Shown here piece by piece: positions 8,272 to 16,115 of a DNA stretch of 35,611 bases. The position numbers and the translations under genes are program-made. Position 1 is the first letter of the stretch, and every line of letters begins with the position of its first letter. The stretch covers positions 1-35,611 of the forward strand of contig JAFXAK010000002.1 of the NCBI GenBank assembly GCA_017517135.1, given 5' to 3'. This stretch comes from Clostridia bacterium (GTDB taxonomy: Bacteria > Bacillota > Clostridia > Oscillospirales > Acutalibacteraceae). The notes under the pieces were generated by a model. That model saw nothing but the letters and a program-made list of their open reading frames with translations, ran no database searches and was not told the origin of the DNA.

Positions 8272-9738
8272 ATGAAAAGAGTTCTCGCTTTTGACTTCGG
8301 AGCTTCCTCCGGCAGAGCAATTCTCGGTATTTTCGACGGTAAAAAAATCACACTCAATGAGGTGCACCGCTTCTCAAATGATCCCGTAAGCGTGGGCGGC
8401 ACATTCTATTGGGATGTACTGCGTCTTTTCCACGAAATTAAACAGGGCATACTCAAAGCCAAGCAGGCGGGCGGCTTTGATTCCATAGGAATTGACACCT
8501 GGGGCGTTGATTTCGGTCTTATCGACAAAAAAGGCTATCTTCTCGAAAACCCCGTTCACTACCGCGACAAGAGAAATCAGGGTATGATAGAAGAAGCGGA
8601 AAAGTACATTTCAAAGGACGAGCTTTATAACATCACGGGAATTCAGTTTATGGATTTCAATACGGTTTTTCAGCTTTTAAGCCTTAAAATAAACCGTCCC
8701 GAGCTTTTAGAAAAGGCCGACAAGCTCCTTTTTATGCCCGATTTATTAAACTATTTCCTCACGGGTGCAAAGGTCAGCGAATATTCGATAGCTACCACCT
8801 CTCAGCTTATTGACATAAAAACAAGAAGCTGGAGCAAAACCGTTACCGAAAAGCTGTCTCTCCCCGAAAATCTCCTTGCTGATATCGTAAAGCCTGGTAC
8901 CGTAATAGGAAAATTATCTCCCGAAATATGCAAAGAGCTCTCAGTTGAGCCGGTTGATGTTATTGCCGTTGCAGGTCACGACACTCAGTCTGCAATAACC
9001 GCAGTTCCCAGCGAAAAACCCGACTTTGCATTTATAAGCTGCGGCACATGGTCACTTTTCGGCACAGAGCCGGAAAAGCCCATTGTCAATGAAAAATCAA
9101 GAAAATTCAATGTAACCAACGAGGGCGGATATAACTATGCCACCGCCTTCCTTAAAAACATCTGCGGACTGTGGCTTATTCAGGAAAGCCGCCGTCAGTG
9201 GATAAGAGAGGGCAAGGAATATTCCTATGCCGAGCTTGAGGAAATGGCTCTCGCTTCAAAGGAATTCGCGTGCTTTATCGATCCCGATGCACCCGAATTT
9301 GTAGCAATGGGCGATATTCCCTCAAGAATAAAGGAATTCTGCAGAAAAACAGGTCAGTATGTGCCCGAGACCGTAGGTGAGATTGTCAGATGTATCTACG
9401 AAAGCCTTGCCCTCAAATACAGAAATGTGTTCGAGGGAATCGAGGACTGTACAAACAAAAAATATGAGCAGATAAACATTATGGGCGGCGGTACAAAGGA
9501 TAAGCTTCTTTGTAAAATGACAGCCGATTCCTGTCTGGTTCCCGTATATGCAGGTCCCATTGAAGCCACCGTTCTCGGCAATATTGCAATTCAGCTTATG
9601 AGCTCAGGTGCAATTTCCGATATAAACGAAGCAAGAAAAATTATTGCAAACGGAGAAAACCTTAAAGAATATCTGCCCGAAAACACCGAAAAGTGGAACA
9701 AGGCATACGAAAGCTATAAAAATTATATTGTTGAGTAA
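8272..9738 (+). CDS. rhaB: Rhamnulokinase-type FGGY carbohydrate kinase
   Basis: This 488-residue protein has the FGGY kinase fold. The N-terminal phosphate-binding segment reads AFDFGASSGRAILG (residues 5-18). A GIDTWGVDFGLID block and GHDTQSAITAVP, the latter characteristic of RhaB, follow. The C-terminal ATP-binding part contains MGGGTKDKLLCKMTADS. The reaction is ATP-dependent 1-phosphorylation of L-rhamnulose or, given fucU two genes upstream, possibly L-fuculose. AAGGAG sits 8 nt before ATG 8272. No isomerase or aldolase is in the window, so the sugar specificity remains open. Confidence 0.85.
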   Translation: MKRVLAFDFGASSGRAILGIFDGKKITLNEVHRFSNDPVSVGGTFYWDVLRLFHEIKQGILKAKQAGGFDSIGIDTWGVDFGLIDKKGYLLENPVHYRDKRNQGMIEEAEKYISKDELYNITGIQFMDFNTVFQLLSLKINRPELLEKADKLLFMPDLLNYFLTGAKVSEYSIATTSQLIDIKTRSWSKTVTEKLSLPENLLADIVKPGTVIGKLSPEICKELSVEPVDVIAVAGHDTQSAITAVPSEKPDFAFISCGTWSLFGTEPEKPIVNEKSRKFNVTNEGGYNYATAFLKNICGLWLIQESRRQWIREGKEYSYAELEEMALASKEFACFIDPDAPEFVAMGDIPSRIKEFCRKTGQYVPETVGEIVRCIYESLALKYRNVFEGIEDCTNKKYEQINIMGGGTKDKLLCKMTADSCLVPVYAGPIEATVLGNIAIQLMSSGAISDINEARKIIANGENLKEYLPENTEKWNKAYESYKNYIVE

Positions 9739-9741
9739 ATT

Positions 9742-10608
9742 ATGAATTTAACTGATATCAATACCGTAAAAAAAATACTGTCCCGTCACGGCTTTTCCTT
9801 TTCAAAGGCTTTAGGACAGAACTTCATAATAAATCCCGATGTCTGCCCCGAAATGGCAAGACTTTCGGGAATTGAACCGGGATGCGGAGTAATCGAAATC
9901 GGTCCCGGTATAGGTGTACTGACGGTTGAGCTTGCAAAAATTGCCGAAAAGGTTGTTGCAATAGAGCTTGATACCCGTCTTATCCCCGTACTTGCCCAGA
10001 CTCTTTCTGACTACCGTAATGTTGAGGTCATAAATGCCGATGTACTCAAAACAGACCTCGTTGACATTATAAACACTCATTTTGCAGGTAAAAAGGTGTA
10101 TATCTGCGCAAATCTCCCCTACTATATCACCTCTCCCATTATAATGTACCTTCTCGAAAGCCGTCTGCCCGTTGAATCAATAACAGTTATGGTACAAAAG
10201 GAAGCAGCCGAGAGACTTTGCGCCCCTGTGGGAAGCCGTGAATCGGGAGCTATCACCGTTGCGGTAAACTATTATGCAAAGGCAAAAAGGCTTTTCGGTG
10301 TGGATAAAAACAGCTTCACTCCTGCCCCCAAGGTAGACAGCGAGGTTATGCGGCTCGATATCAGAAAAGAACCTGAAATTCAGCTTGACGACGAAAAATT
10401 CTTCTTCAGCGTTGTCAAAGCCGCTTTCTCACAGAGAAGAAAAACCGCAATAAACGGTATATCCTCGGGAATGGGTATAGCAAAGGATAAAATCACAAAG
10501 GCACTTGAGGAGTGTAATCTCTCACCCACAGTAAGAGCGGAAGCACTCTCAATGGAACAGTTAGCTTCTCTTGCCAACTGCTTATACAAATTAAAACAGG
10601 AGAAATAA
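9742..10608 (+). CDS. rsmA: 16S rRNA N6-dimethyladenosine transferase RsmA/KsgA
   Basis: This 288-residue protein carries the complete RsmA signature: LGQNFIINPDV at the N terminus, the SAM-binding loop VIEIGPGIGVLTVELA, the catalytic NLPYYITSPI motif, and FTPAPKVDSEVMRL ahead of the C-terminal helical domain. It dimethylates two adjacent adenines in the 3'-terminal hairpin of 16S rRNA during 30S maturation. It starts 3 nt after the kinase stop with no clear ribosome binding site, so coupling to upstream translation is likely. It is followed at 1-nt spacing by thymidylate kinase. Confidence 0.96.
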   Translation: MNLTDINTVKKILSRHGFSFSKALGQNFIINPDVCPEMARLSGIEPGCGVIEIGPGIGVLTVELAKIAEKVVAIELDTRLIPVLAQTLSDYRNVEVINADVLKTDLVDIINTHFAGKKVYICANLPYYITSPIIMYLLESRLPVESITVMVQKEAAERLCAPVGSRESGAITVAVNYYAKAKRLFGVDKNSFTPAPKVDSEVMRLDIRKEPEIQLDDEKFFFSVVKAAFSQRRKTAINGISSGMGIAKDKITKALEECNLSPTVRAEALSMEQLASLANCLYKLKQEK

Positions 10609-10609
10609 A

Positions 10610-11230
10610 ATGAACGGTCGTTTTATTGTAATAGAAGGTCTTGACGGCACAGGCAAATCCACACAGATACAGCTTCTTGCAAAAAGACTGCGAGAAAATA
10701 ACATCCCCGTTGAAATAACCGCAGAGCCTACCGCACACGAATCGGGAAGGCTCATAAGACGCATTCTTTCGGGTGAAATCAAATGCGATCCGTGGGCAAC
10801 TGCCGCACTTTTCCTTTCAGACAGAATTACCCACAACACAAGTGAAGACGGAATACAGGCACTCACAGAAAAGGGCAATACCGTTATAAGCGACAGATAC
10901 TATTACTCAACCTTTGCCTATCAGGGAATGGACACAGACCTTAACTGGGCAATGGATATGCACTATAGCTGTCCGCTTATCAGAAAGCCCGACCTTGTGC
11001 TGTTTCTTACGATGTCTGCCGAAAAATGCATTGAAAGAATAAATACAAACAGAAAGGCGGAGGAAATCGAAATTTTTGAAAACACCGAAACCTTAAAAAG
11101 AATCAGCAGTCAGTTTGACAAGGTATTTTCACTTATAAAGGATAAGGAAAATATCGTTTATATTGATGCAGACGGCACTATTGAGGAAGTAAGCGACAGA
11201 ATTTTCTCTGCCGTAAAAACGCTTTTTTAA
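10610..11230 (+). CDS. tmk: Thymidylate kinase
   Basis: This 206-residue protein has the P-loop IEGLDGTGKSTQIQLLAKRL, the DRY-type motif VISDRYYYSTFAYQG and a C-terminal Asp/Glu-rich end. It phosphorylates dTMP to dTDP for DNA synthesis. The element usually written REPGGT is AEPTAHESGRLIR here, a variant seen in part of the family, so the identification is firm while fine details of dTMP and LID chemistry may differ. AGGAGAAATAAA precedes ATG 10610. It begins directly after rsmA, within the same operon. Confidence 0.9.
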   Translation: MNGRFIVIEGLDGTGKSTQIQLLAKRLRENNIPVEITAEPTAHESGRLIRRILSGEIKCDPWATAALFLSDRITHNTSEDGIQALTEKGNTVISDRYYYSTFAYQGMDTDLNWAMDMHYSCPLIRKPDLVLFLTMSAEKCIERINTNRKAEEIEIFENTETLKRISSQFDKVFSLIKDKENIVYIDADGTIEEVSDRIFSAVKTLF

Positions 11231-11239
11231 GAGGTAAAT

Positions 11240-11896
11240 ATGGATAAAAATTTGATTCTGTTTGACTTTGACGGCACCGTCATAGACAACAGCGAGGGTA
11301 TTTTCAACTGTATAAATTATGCGGCAGACAAGATGTGTCTCCCCCGTCTTTCTCCCGAAATTCTGCGTACCTTCATAGGCCCCTCGCTTTTTGACAGCTT
11401 TACAAAGCATTATAAAAAGGACGAGGCAACGGTTAAGGAAATTATTGCAAATTACCGTGAAAGATATAACGAAAAGGGCTACCTTGAAACTGTTTTATAT
11501 CCCGATATAAAAGAGGTTATAAGCCGTCTCAGGGATGACGGCTATACAGTCTGCATCGTTTCGAGCAAGCCTTTGCCCTTTGTTACGAAAATCGTGGAGC
11601 ATCTCGGCATGAAGCAGTATTTCTCTGCCCTTTGCTGTCCCGATTTCACACAGCACACCTCAGAAAAGGACTGGCTTATAGGTGAGGCTGTAAGAAAATT
11701 GGGCTCTTCAAAGGAAAAAACCGTAATGATAGGTGACCGTCATTTTGATATTGATGCAGCAAAAGCAGCGGGAGTTGAAAGCATAGGTGTGTCCTACGGC
11801 TTTGCCGAAGAAAATGAATTACAGTCTGCAGGTGCGGATTTTGTTGTTGACACCCCCAAAGAGCTTTACACTCTCATAACAGGTAAGCAAATATGA
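11240..11896 (+). CDS. HAD family hydrolase (phosphoglycolate phosphatase-like)
   Basis: This 218-residue protein has all four HAD motifs: nucleophile motif FDFDGTVIDNSEGI, motif II VSSKP, a following Lys-rich segment, and motif IV MIGDRHFDIDAAKAAG with the Mg2+-binding acidic residues. The long helical insert between motifs I and II is a type C1 cap, placing it in the phosphoglycolate phosphatase/beta-phosphoglucomutase subfamily. The substrate cannot be assigned. AGAGG precedes ATG 11240, and the stop overlaps the next start by 4 nt (ATGA). In this context it could be a housecleaning phosphatase. Confidence 0.85.
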   Translation: MDKNLILFDFDGTVIDNSEGIFNCINYAADKMCLPRLSPEILRTFIGPSLFDSFTKHYKKDEATVKEIIANYRERYNEKGYLETVLYPDIKEVISRLRDDGYTVCIVSSKPLPFVTKIVEHLGMKQYFSALCCPDFTQHTSEKDWLIGEAVRKLGSSKEKTVMIGDRHFDIDAAKAAGVESIGVSYGFAEENELQSAGADFVVDTPKELYTLITGKQI

Positions 11897-12510
11897 AAAG
11901 ATGTATAATTTTCGGTGCGGGAGTATACGACAGCACTATCCCCGACATACAAAGCGGTGATTTTGTTATAGCAGCCGATGCGGGATATGAGAAATGCAGA
12001 TGCTTCGGTATAACACCCGACATAATAATCGGAGATTTTGATTCATCGGAAAGAATTCCCGACGGAGAAAATATAGTGAGGCTTCCCGTTGAAAAGGATA
12101 TCACCGACCTTTTTGCCGCAGCAAATGAAGCAAAAAAACGCGGCTGTGACGAGTTTCACATTTACGGTGCCTTAGGCGGCAGACCTGACCATTCCTTTGC
12201 AAATTATTCCCTGCTTGCAAGCCTTGCTAAAGACAGGATAAGTGCATTTTTATACGGTGAAAATTATACTGTCACCGCCATACGGAATAACACGCTTGAG
12301 ATAAACGGAAAAAAGGGGGACACCGTTTCTGTTTTTTCGTGGACTGAAAAAAGCGAGGGTGTTTCCTATTCGGGATTGAAATATCCCCTTGAAAATGCTG
12401 TTCTTGAAAGGGATTTTTCTCTCGGTGTGAGCAACTCTCTCACGGGCACCAAAGCTCTCATAAGCGTAAAAAACGGAATTTTACTGGTAATGCAGGAAAA
12501 TAATTCTTGA
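11893..12510 (+). CDS. thiN: Thiamine pyrophosphokinase
   Basis: This 205-residue protein has the TPK motifs in order: FVIAADAGYEKC, IIIGDFDSSE, the acidic KDITDLFAA segment, and GALGGRPDHSFANY. A C-terminal thiamine-binding beta domain follows, including KGDTVSVFSW. It transfers pyrophosphate from ATP to thiamine to make TPP in the cytoplasm. It overlaps the HAD gene by 4 nt and so belongs to the upstream operon. The next locus, a TPP-riboswitch-controlled thiT, would supply its substrate. thiN itself lies upstream of the riboswitch and is not under it. The promoter of the thiT unit overlaps the thiN stop codon. Confidence 0.93.
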   Translation: MKRCIIFGAGVYDSTIPDIQSGDFVIAADAGYEKCRCFGITPDIIIGDFDSSERIPDGENIVRLPVEKDITDLFAAANEAKKRGCDEFHIYGALGGRPDHSFANYSLLASLAKDRISAFLYGENYTVTAIRNNTLEINGKKGDTVSVFSWTEKSEGVSYSGLKYPLENAVLERDFSLGVSNSLTGTKALISVKNGILLVMQENNS

Positions 12511-12534
12511 CAAAGCATATTTTTGTGCTACAAT
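12507..12534 (+). promoter_or_regulatory. Sigma-A promoter of the TPP riboswitch/thiT transcript
   Basis: A perfect TTGACA (12507-12512) and TACAAT (12529-12534) with a 16-bp spacer overlap the last codon and stop of thiN. Initiation near 12541 would place the riboswitch at the very start of the transcript. Confidence 0.75.
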
Positions 12535-12548
12535 AAAAGCAAATCTAA

Positions 12549-12656
12549 CAGGGGTGCTGAAACCGACTGCCATTAAAAAACGGTCGGCAAAGGCTGAGAC
12601 GGAGTTTTCCGAACCCTCGAACCTGAAATGGGTAATACCGGCGTAGGGAGTTATGA
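12549..12656 (+). promoter_or_regulatory. TPP riboswitch (THI element)
   Basis: The conserved segments occur in order: GGGGTGCT (12551-12558), a variable P3-type hairpin (CCGACTGCC pairing with GGTCGG), GGCTGAGA (12592-12599), ACCCTCGAACCTGA and GGGTAATACCGGCGTAGGGA (about 12630-12649). It folds with TPP and should lower thiT expression when TPP is abundant. A GTAAAG/CTTTAC hairpin and then a terminator follow at 12663-12717, so control is probably at transcription termination. An apparent ATG at 12653 lies inside this leader and is not the thiT start. Confidence 0.96.
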
Positions 12657-12690
12657 ATAGCAGTAAAGTGTATTCTTTACCGAAAACATC

Positions 12691-12717
12691 AATCCGTGCG
12701 TCCGAGTACGGATTTTT
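12691..12717 (+). terminator. Riboswitch-controlled intrinsic terminator
   Basis: AATCCGT (12691-12697) pairs exactly with ACGGATT (12708-12714), followed by TTT. It lies between the TPP aptamer and the thiT ribosome binding site, where the expression platform of a transcription-terminating riboswitch would be. Confidence 0.75.
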
Positions 12718-12745
12718 CATTTTTCGTATAAGGAGTACAAAACAA

Positions 12746-13351
12746 ATGACAAACACAAACAAAACAAAGAACACCAAAATCGTAAAGCTCACCGAATGTG
12801 CAATGCTTCTTGCATTGTCAATAATCTTAAGCTTTGTAACAGTCTACCAGATGCCAATGGGCGGCGGAATAACTCTTCTGAGTATGCTTCCCGTTATGCT
12901 CGTCAGCATAAAATACGGCATAGGAACGGGGCTTTCTGTAAGTCTTACATTCTCACTCTTCCAGCTGCTTCAGGGCATTTTAAGCGGAAATGTTTTCGTC
13001 TACTGCACAACAGCCTCGGCACAGATAATATGTGCACTGTTTGACTACATTGTTCCCTTTGCAGTACTGGGCTTTGCAGGTATTTTTGTAAATATCGGCA
13101 AGAAAAACAGCAGTGTAAATGCATATATCCTCAAGGCTGTATCGGGTATCGCAATTATGATTTTCCTGCGCTTTGTATGTCACTATATAACAGGTGTTGT
13201 TATCTGGGGACAGTGGGCAGAAAATATGAGTCCCTATCTCTATTCGCTCATATACAACGCTCAGTATATGCTTCCCGAATGCATCTTCACCGCTGTGGCT
13301 GCTGCTATTCTTCTCAGAGTAAACCGCATCCGTCAGCTTCTTTCAAAATAA
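12746..13351 (+). CDS. thiT: Thiamine transporter ThiT (ECF substrate-binding component)
   Basis: The 201-residue product has about six hydrophobic helices and matches ThiT: a cationic N terminus, KLTECAMLLALSIILSF, a Gly/Met-rich QMPMGGGITLLSMLPVM loop, SIKYGIGTG and the late MSPYLYSLIYNAQYMLPE segment. ThiT binds thiamine with high affinity and docks on the shared ECF module (EcfA1A2T), which must be encoded elsewhere. I place the start at ATG 12746, 10 nt after AGGAG (12731-12735). The longer frame from 12653 would run through the riboswitch terminator. The upstream TPP riboswitch independently supports the assignment. A terminator follows directly. Confidence 0.92.
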   Translation: MTNTNKTKNTKIVKLTECAMLLALSIILSFVTVYQMPMGGGITLLSMLPVMLVSIKYGIGTGLSVSLTFSLFQLLQGILSGNVFVYCTTASAQIICALFDYIVPFAVLGFAGIFVNIGKKNSSVNAYILKAVSGIAIMIFLRFVCHYITGVVIWGQWAENMSPYLYSLIYNAQYMLPECIFTAVAAAILLRVNRIRQLLSK

Positions 13352-13360
13352 TTCTTCAAA

Positions 13361-13393
13361 AAACTGTCCTGATATATTTTCGGGGCAGTTTTT
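13361..13393 (+). terminator. Intrinsic terminator of thiT
   Basis: AAACTGTCC (13361-13369) pairs with GGGCAGTTT (13383-13391), with one G-T wobble, followed by Ts. It lies 10 nt after the thiT stop. Confidence 0.8.
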
Positions 13394-13434
13394 CAATCTT
13401 ATTTCAATGTTAGTATATTAAATTAAAAAAAGCA

Positions 13435-13463
13435 TTGCAAAAAGCAGCTTAAAATGTTATGAT
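13435..13463 (+). promoter_or_regulatory. Sigma-A promoter of the TPR-like membrane protein gene
   Basis: TTGCAA (13435-13440) and TATGAT (13458-13463) are separated by 17 bp. GGAGG at 13483-13487 and ATG 13496 follow. Confidence 0.65.
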
Positions 13464-13495
13464 GTAGTGTAAATATTTTTTTGGAGGAATCAACT

Positions 13496-15709
13496 ATGTC
13501 AGAGGAAAAGAAAGAAAACCTCACTCCCGAAACTGAAGAAGAGAGCTTGAAAAAAGAGCTCGAAGAGTTAAAAGACACCTTCCAGACAGCTTACAATGAA
13601 ACCGTACAGGAAGAGCAGTCCGCTCCCGTCATTCAGGAGCTCGAGGAAGAGGTCGTTGAGGAAGAGGAAGAAGAGGAAGAAGCTCAGGAAAACTCAAAGC
13701 CTTATCCTTATGCACATGCAAAAGCAAACAAAAAGAATAAGAAAGAGGAGAAAAAGAAGAGAAGCAAGCTTCCCATCATAATCCCCTTGATACTGTGTCT
13801 GTTTATCATTCTCCCTCTCGGTGTATATTTTATTATGACACTTGCAGTCCCCGATTTCAGCAATTTAATGAGCTGTGTTGTTGCTGCTGAAAGCAGCAAG
13901 GAGCCTGCTGATGCCATTGAAAGCTATACCGATGCACTTGAATACTGTGACGGAAACGAGTTTTTCAAGGCTTATGCGCAGATAATCCACGAAAAGATAG
14001 TTCTTCTCACCTATGAAGACACAGGCTTTGCAGATGCTTACAGCTATATGAGCCAGAATCTCACAGAAGATCAGATTGCTTCTCCCGCAACAGGAGAATT
14101 AAAAGCATTCCTCAAGGTTATTGATGAGGTTGACGAAATTTCAGACAAGTCATACGATGCTGTTAAAGAAGCCATCGGTGATTCCGATGCGGAGCCTGAC
14201 TATATTGCTATTCTCGACGAGCTCAAGGTTCCCGAGTCTCTGATTACAGATGTAACAACAGCTCTTAAAAGCCTTGCAACAGCTATAATTGCTGAAAAGA
14301 CAGCCGAAACCAGGGATGAAATGAAAGAGGTTGCAACCTCTTATATGAGTGCATACCAGACCTTTGCCTCATTGGGTGCAAAGGCACAGTATCTCCTTGA
14401 GATTATGGCTCTTACAATGTATGATAACGGCTTTATTTATGAAGCAAAATACATTATAGGTGACTATCTTACAGAAGAAATGCTCGCTTCCCCCAAGCAC
14501 GAGGAATTGACCGCTGCTGTTGAAGATATTGAAACCATCAAAACCTACACAGACTCCATATACGATATAGCCCTCAAAGCATCTGAAGACGGCAAAACAG
14601 GCGAGGACGATTTGTCGGCTTATATAGACACAGACCTGTCCGAAAAGATACAGCCTGCTCTAGTATCTATCCTTGAATACTGCCTTAAAGCTGTTATAGC
14701 AGAAAAGGAAAACAACCTCACAATGGCGAACACAAACTATGCCTCAGCAGCAGAGCTTTGTGCAACATTTGAGTTAAGCCAGCCCGAGCTTACCTGCAAG
14801 TCAATTGAAATTCTTTATACAATAGGCGATATTTACAGTGCTAACACCTATGCAACAGAGAATTTAACCGAAGATGATATTGAACAGGCAGACAGCGATT
14901 TCAAGGCACTCTATGAAGAAATTACTCTTGTATATGCTGCTATGGATGCAGCAAACGAAGCATTCTATCCCTATTATTACAGCTATTCCTCCGCAGGAAC
15001 AGCCATTGATAAGGATGCGGCATTTGCTGACCTTGATAAGCTTATAACAGAAAGCTCCAACAAATACGACAAGGCATTTGTTGATTACTACAAATATCTT
15101 ATTGAAGGCTTCACAGATGCTGACTCTGCGAAGATGAATGAATATATCACAGCATTTGCCGAAGCTATGCCCGAAGCTAAATTCATTTACGGCTACGGAC
15201 TTATTGATAACTACATCGCAGAAAAAGAAAACAAAAAGGCGCTCGCACTTGCAAAGGAGCTTCTTGAAGTCAACATTGCAGACGACTACTGCAATATGAT
15301 TGTAGCCCTCGAGCAAAGAAAAGCAGGCGACCTCAAGGCAGCACTTGAAACAGCAGTCAGCTGCGTTGAAAATTCAGGCGAATATGTCTACAGCGCAAGA
15401 GAAGCGGTAATTCTCTATATGCTTGAAGGTAACTTCGAAAAAGCTTATGAATACGCAACAATTCTTTATGAAGAATCCTTCACAATAGAAACCTGTGAGC
15501 TTATGTATGTGCTTGCAACAGAATATCTCAAAGAGGCTGAAGACAACGAAGAACTCAAGGAAGAGCTTGAATATACTATCGAATACATTGACTATGTATA
15601 TTCCAGCTACTCTGTCAGCCACACAGACACAACCAAGGCTTTAATCAACGGAGAGCTTTCTCTTAAGGATGTTTTCCTTTCCGAAAAATACGACTACGAC
15701 CTTGTATAA
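13496..15709 (+). CDS. Membrane-anchored protein with TPR-like helical repeats, function unknown
   Basis: The start is ATG 13496, 8 nt after GGAGG; the TTG codon at 13481 overlaps that site. The 737-residue product has a strongly acidic cytoplasmic N terminus (a Glu run at about 49-62), a Lys-rich stop-transfer stretch (79-91), one membrane helix (92-117) and a roughly 620-residue Ala/Glu/Tyr-rich helical exterior. Segments reading roughly DAYSYMSQNLTEDQI, EAKYIIGDYLTEEML and SANTYATENLTEDDI recur about 132-135 residues apart, showing an internally repeated, TPR/SEL1-like solenoid. No catalytic motif is visible. It is a single-gene transcript. A surface scaffold or sensor role is speculation. 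Confidence 0.8.
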   Translation: MSEEKKENLTPETEEESLKKELEELKDTFQTAYNETVQEEQSAPVIQELEEEVVEEEEEEEEAQENSKPYPYAHAKANKKNKKEEKKKRSKLPIIIPLILCLFIILPLGVYFIMTLAVPDFSNLMSCVVAAESSKEPADAIESYTDALEYCDGNEFFKAYAQIIHEKIVLLTYEDTGFADAYSYMSQNLTEDQIASPATGELKAFLKVIDEVDEISDKSYDAVKEAIGDSDAEPDYIAILDELKVPESLITDVTTALKSLATAIIAEKTAETRDEMKEVATSYMSAYQTFASLGAKAQYLLEIMALTMYDNGFIYEAKYIIGDYLTEEMLASPKHEELTAAVEDIETIKTYTDSIYDIALKASEDGKTGEDDLSAYIDTDLSEKIQPALVSILEYCLKAVIAEKENNLTMANTNYASAAELCATFELSQPELTCKSIEILYTIGDIYSANTYATENLTEDDIEQADSDFKALYEEITLVYAAMDAANEAFYPYYYSYSSAGTAIDKDAAFADLDKLITESSNKYDKAFVDYYKYLIEGFTDADSAKMNEYITAFAEAMPEAKFIYGYGLIDNYIAEKENKKALALAKELLEVNIADDYCNMIVALEQRKAGDLKAALETAVSCVENSGEYVYSAREAVILYMLEGNFEKAYEYATILYEESFTIETCELMYVLATEYLKEAEDNEELKEELEYTIEYIDYVYSSYSVSHTDTTKALINGELSLKDVFLSEKYDYDLV

Positions 15710-15721
15710 AATTTAACACAG

Positions 15722-15757
15722 CCGAAAGAGATGCAAAAAAAATCTGCATCTCTTCGG
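15722..15757. terminator. Terminator hairpin between convergent genes
   Basis: CCGAAAGAGATGCA (15722-15735) pairs with TGCATCTCTTCGG (15745-15757) with one bulged base. It lies between the end of the TPR-like gene and the end of the convergent small gene and may serve both. Confidence 0.75.
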
Positions 15758-15765
15758 AACATTTC

Positions 15766-15948
15766 TTATAAGTCATCCGCATCCTGAACGGGATAAAGGT
15801 CCTCTTCACATACAGGACCGTTAAAGCCCGTACAGGTACCCGTGTAGCTTCCTAAAACATCACTTTCTATCTTTTGTTTTCCCGGGAAATGCCACACGGC
15901 TCTTTTAGAATCATAAGATTGCTTATTTTTATCGTTTTTTGCACTCAA
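15766..15948 (-). CDS. Small conserved acidic protein ending PVQDADDL, function unknown
   Basis: This roughly 60-residue product has a Lys-rich start, a central HFPGKQKIESDVLGSYTGT segment and the C terminus DLYPVQDADDL. I recall short clostridial hypothetical proteins with the same DVxGSYTGT...PxQDADDL layout, which is why I call this real, but no function is known to me. The start is a TTG (15948, or the adjacent in-frame TTG at 15951), 9-12 nt after GGAG; no ATG is available in frame. There is no signal peptide or membrane segment, and two cysteines lie in TGTCTGFNGPVCEE. It stands alone, convergent with the upstream gene. Confidence 0.65.
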   Translation of the reverse strand: MSAKNDKNKQSYDSKRAVWHFPGKQKIESDVLGSYTGTCTGFNGPVCEEDLYPVQDADDL

Positions 15949-16034
15949 CAAAAATCACACTCCAAAATATTAATATATTATTATTAATATTTGTGCAAAA
16001 CATACAATATATACAAAGTTTTAAAATAATTGTT

Positions 16035-16064
16035 GACTTTTGGTGATAGATTGTAGTATAGTTG
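16035..16064 (+). promoter_or_regulatory. Sigma-A promoter of the secreted Gly/Cys-rich protein gene
   Basis: TTGACT (16035-16040) and TATAGT (16059-16064) are separated by 18 bp. The site is followed by an AAAGGGTGG ribosome binding site near 16100 and ATG 16116. Confidence 0.7.
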
Positions 16065-16115
16065 ATATGTATAAAAACGCATTAATGTTTTTTATCAAGA
16101 AAGGGTGGATTTTCC

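Noticed and set aside
12653-12745. Longer N terminus for ThiT
   Set aside because: These codons lie within the TPP aptamer and terminator and have no family similarity; ATG 12746 has a proper AGGAG.
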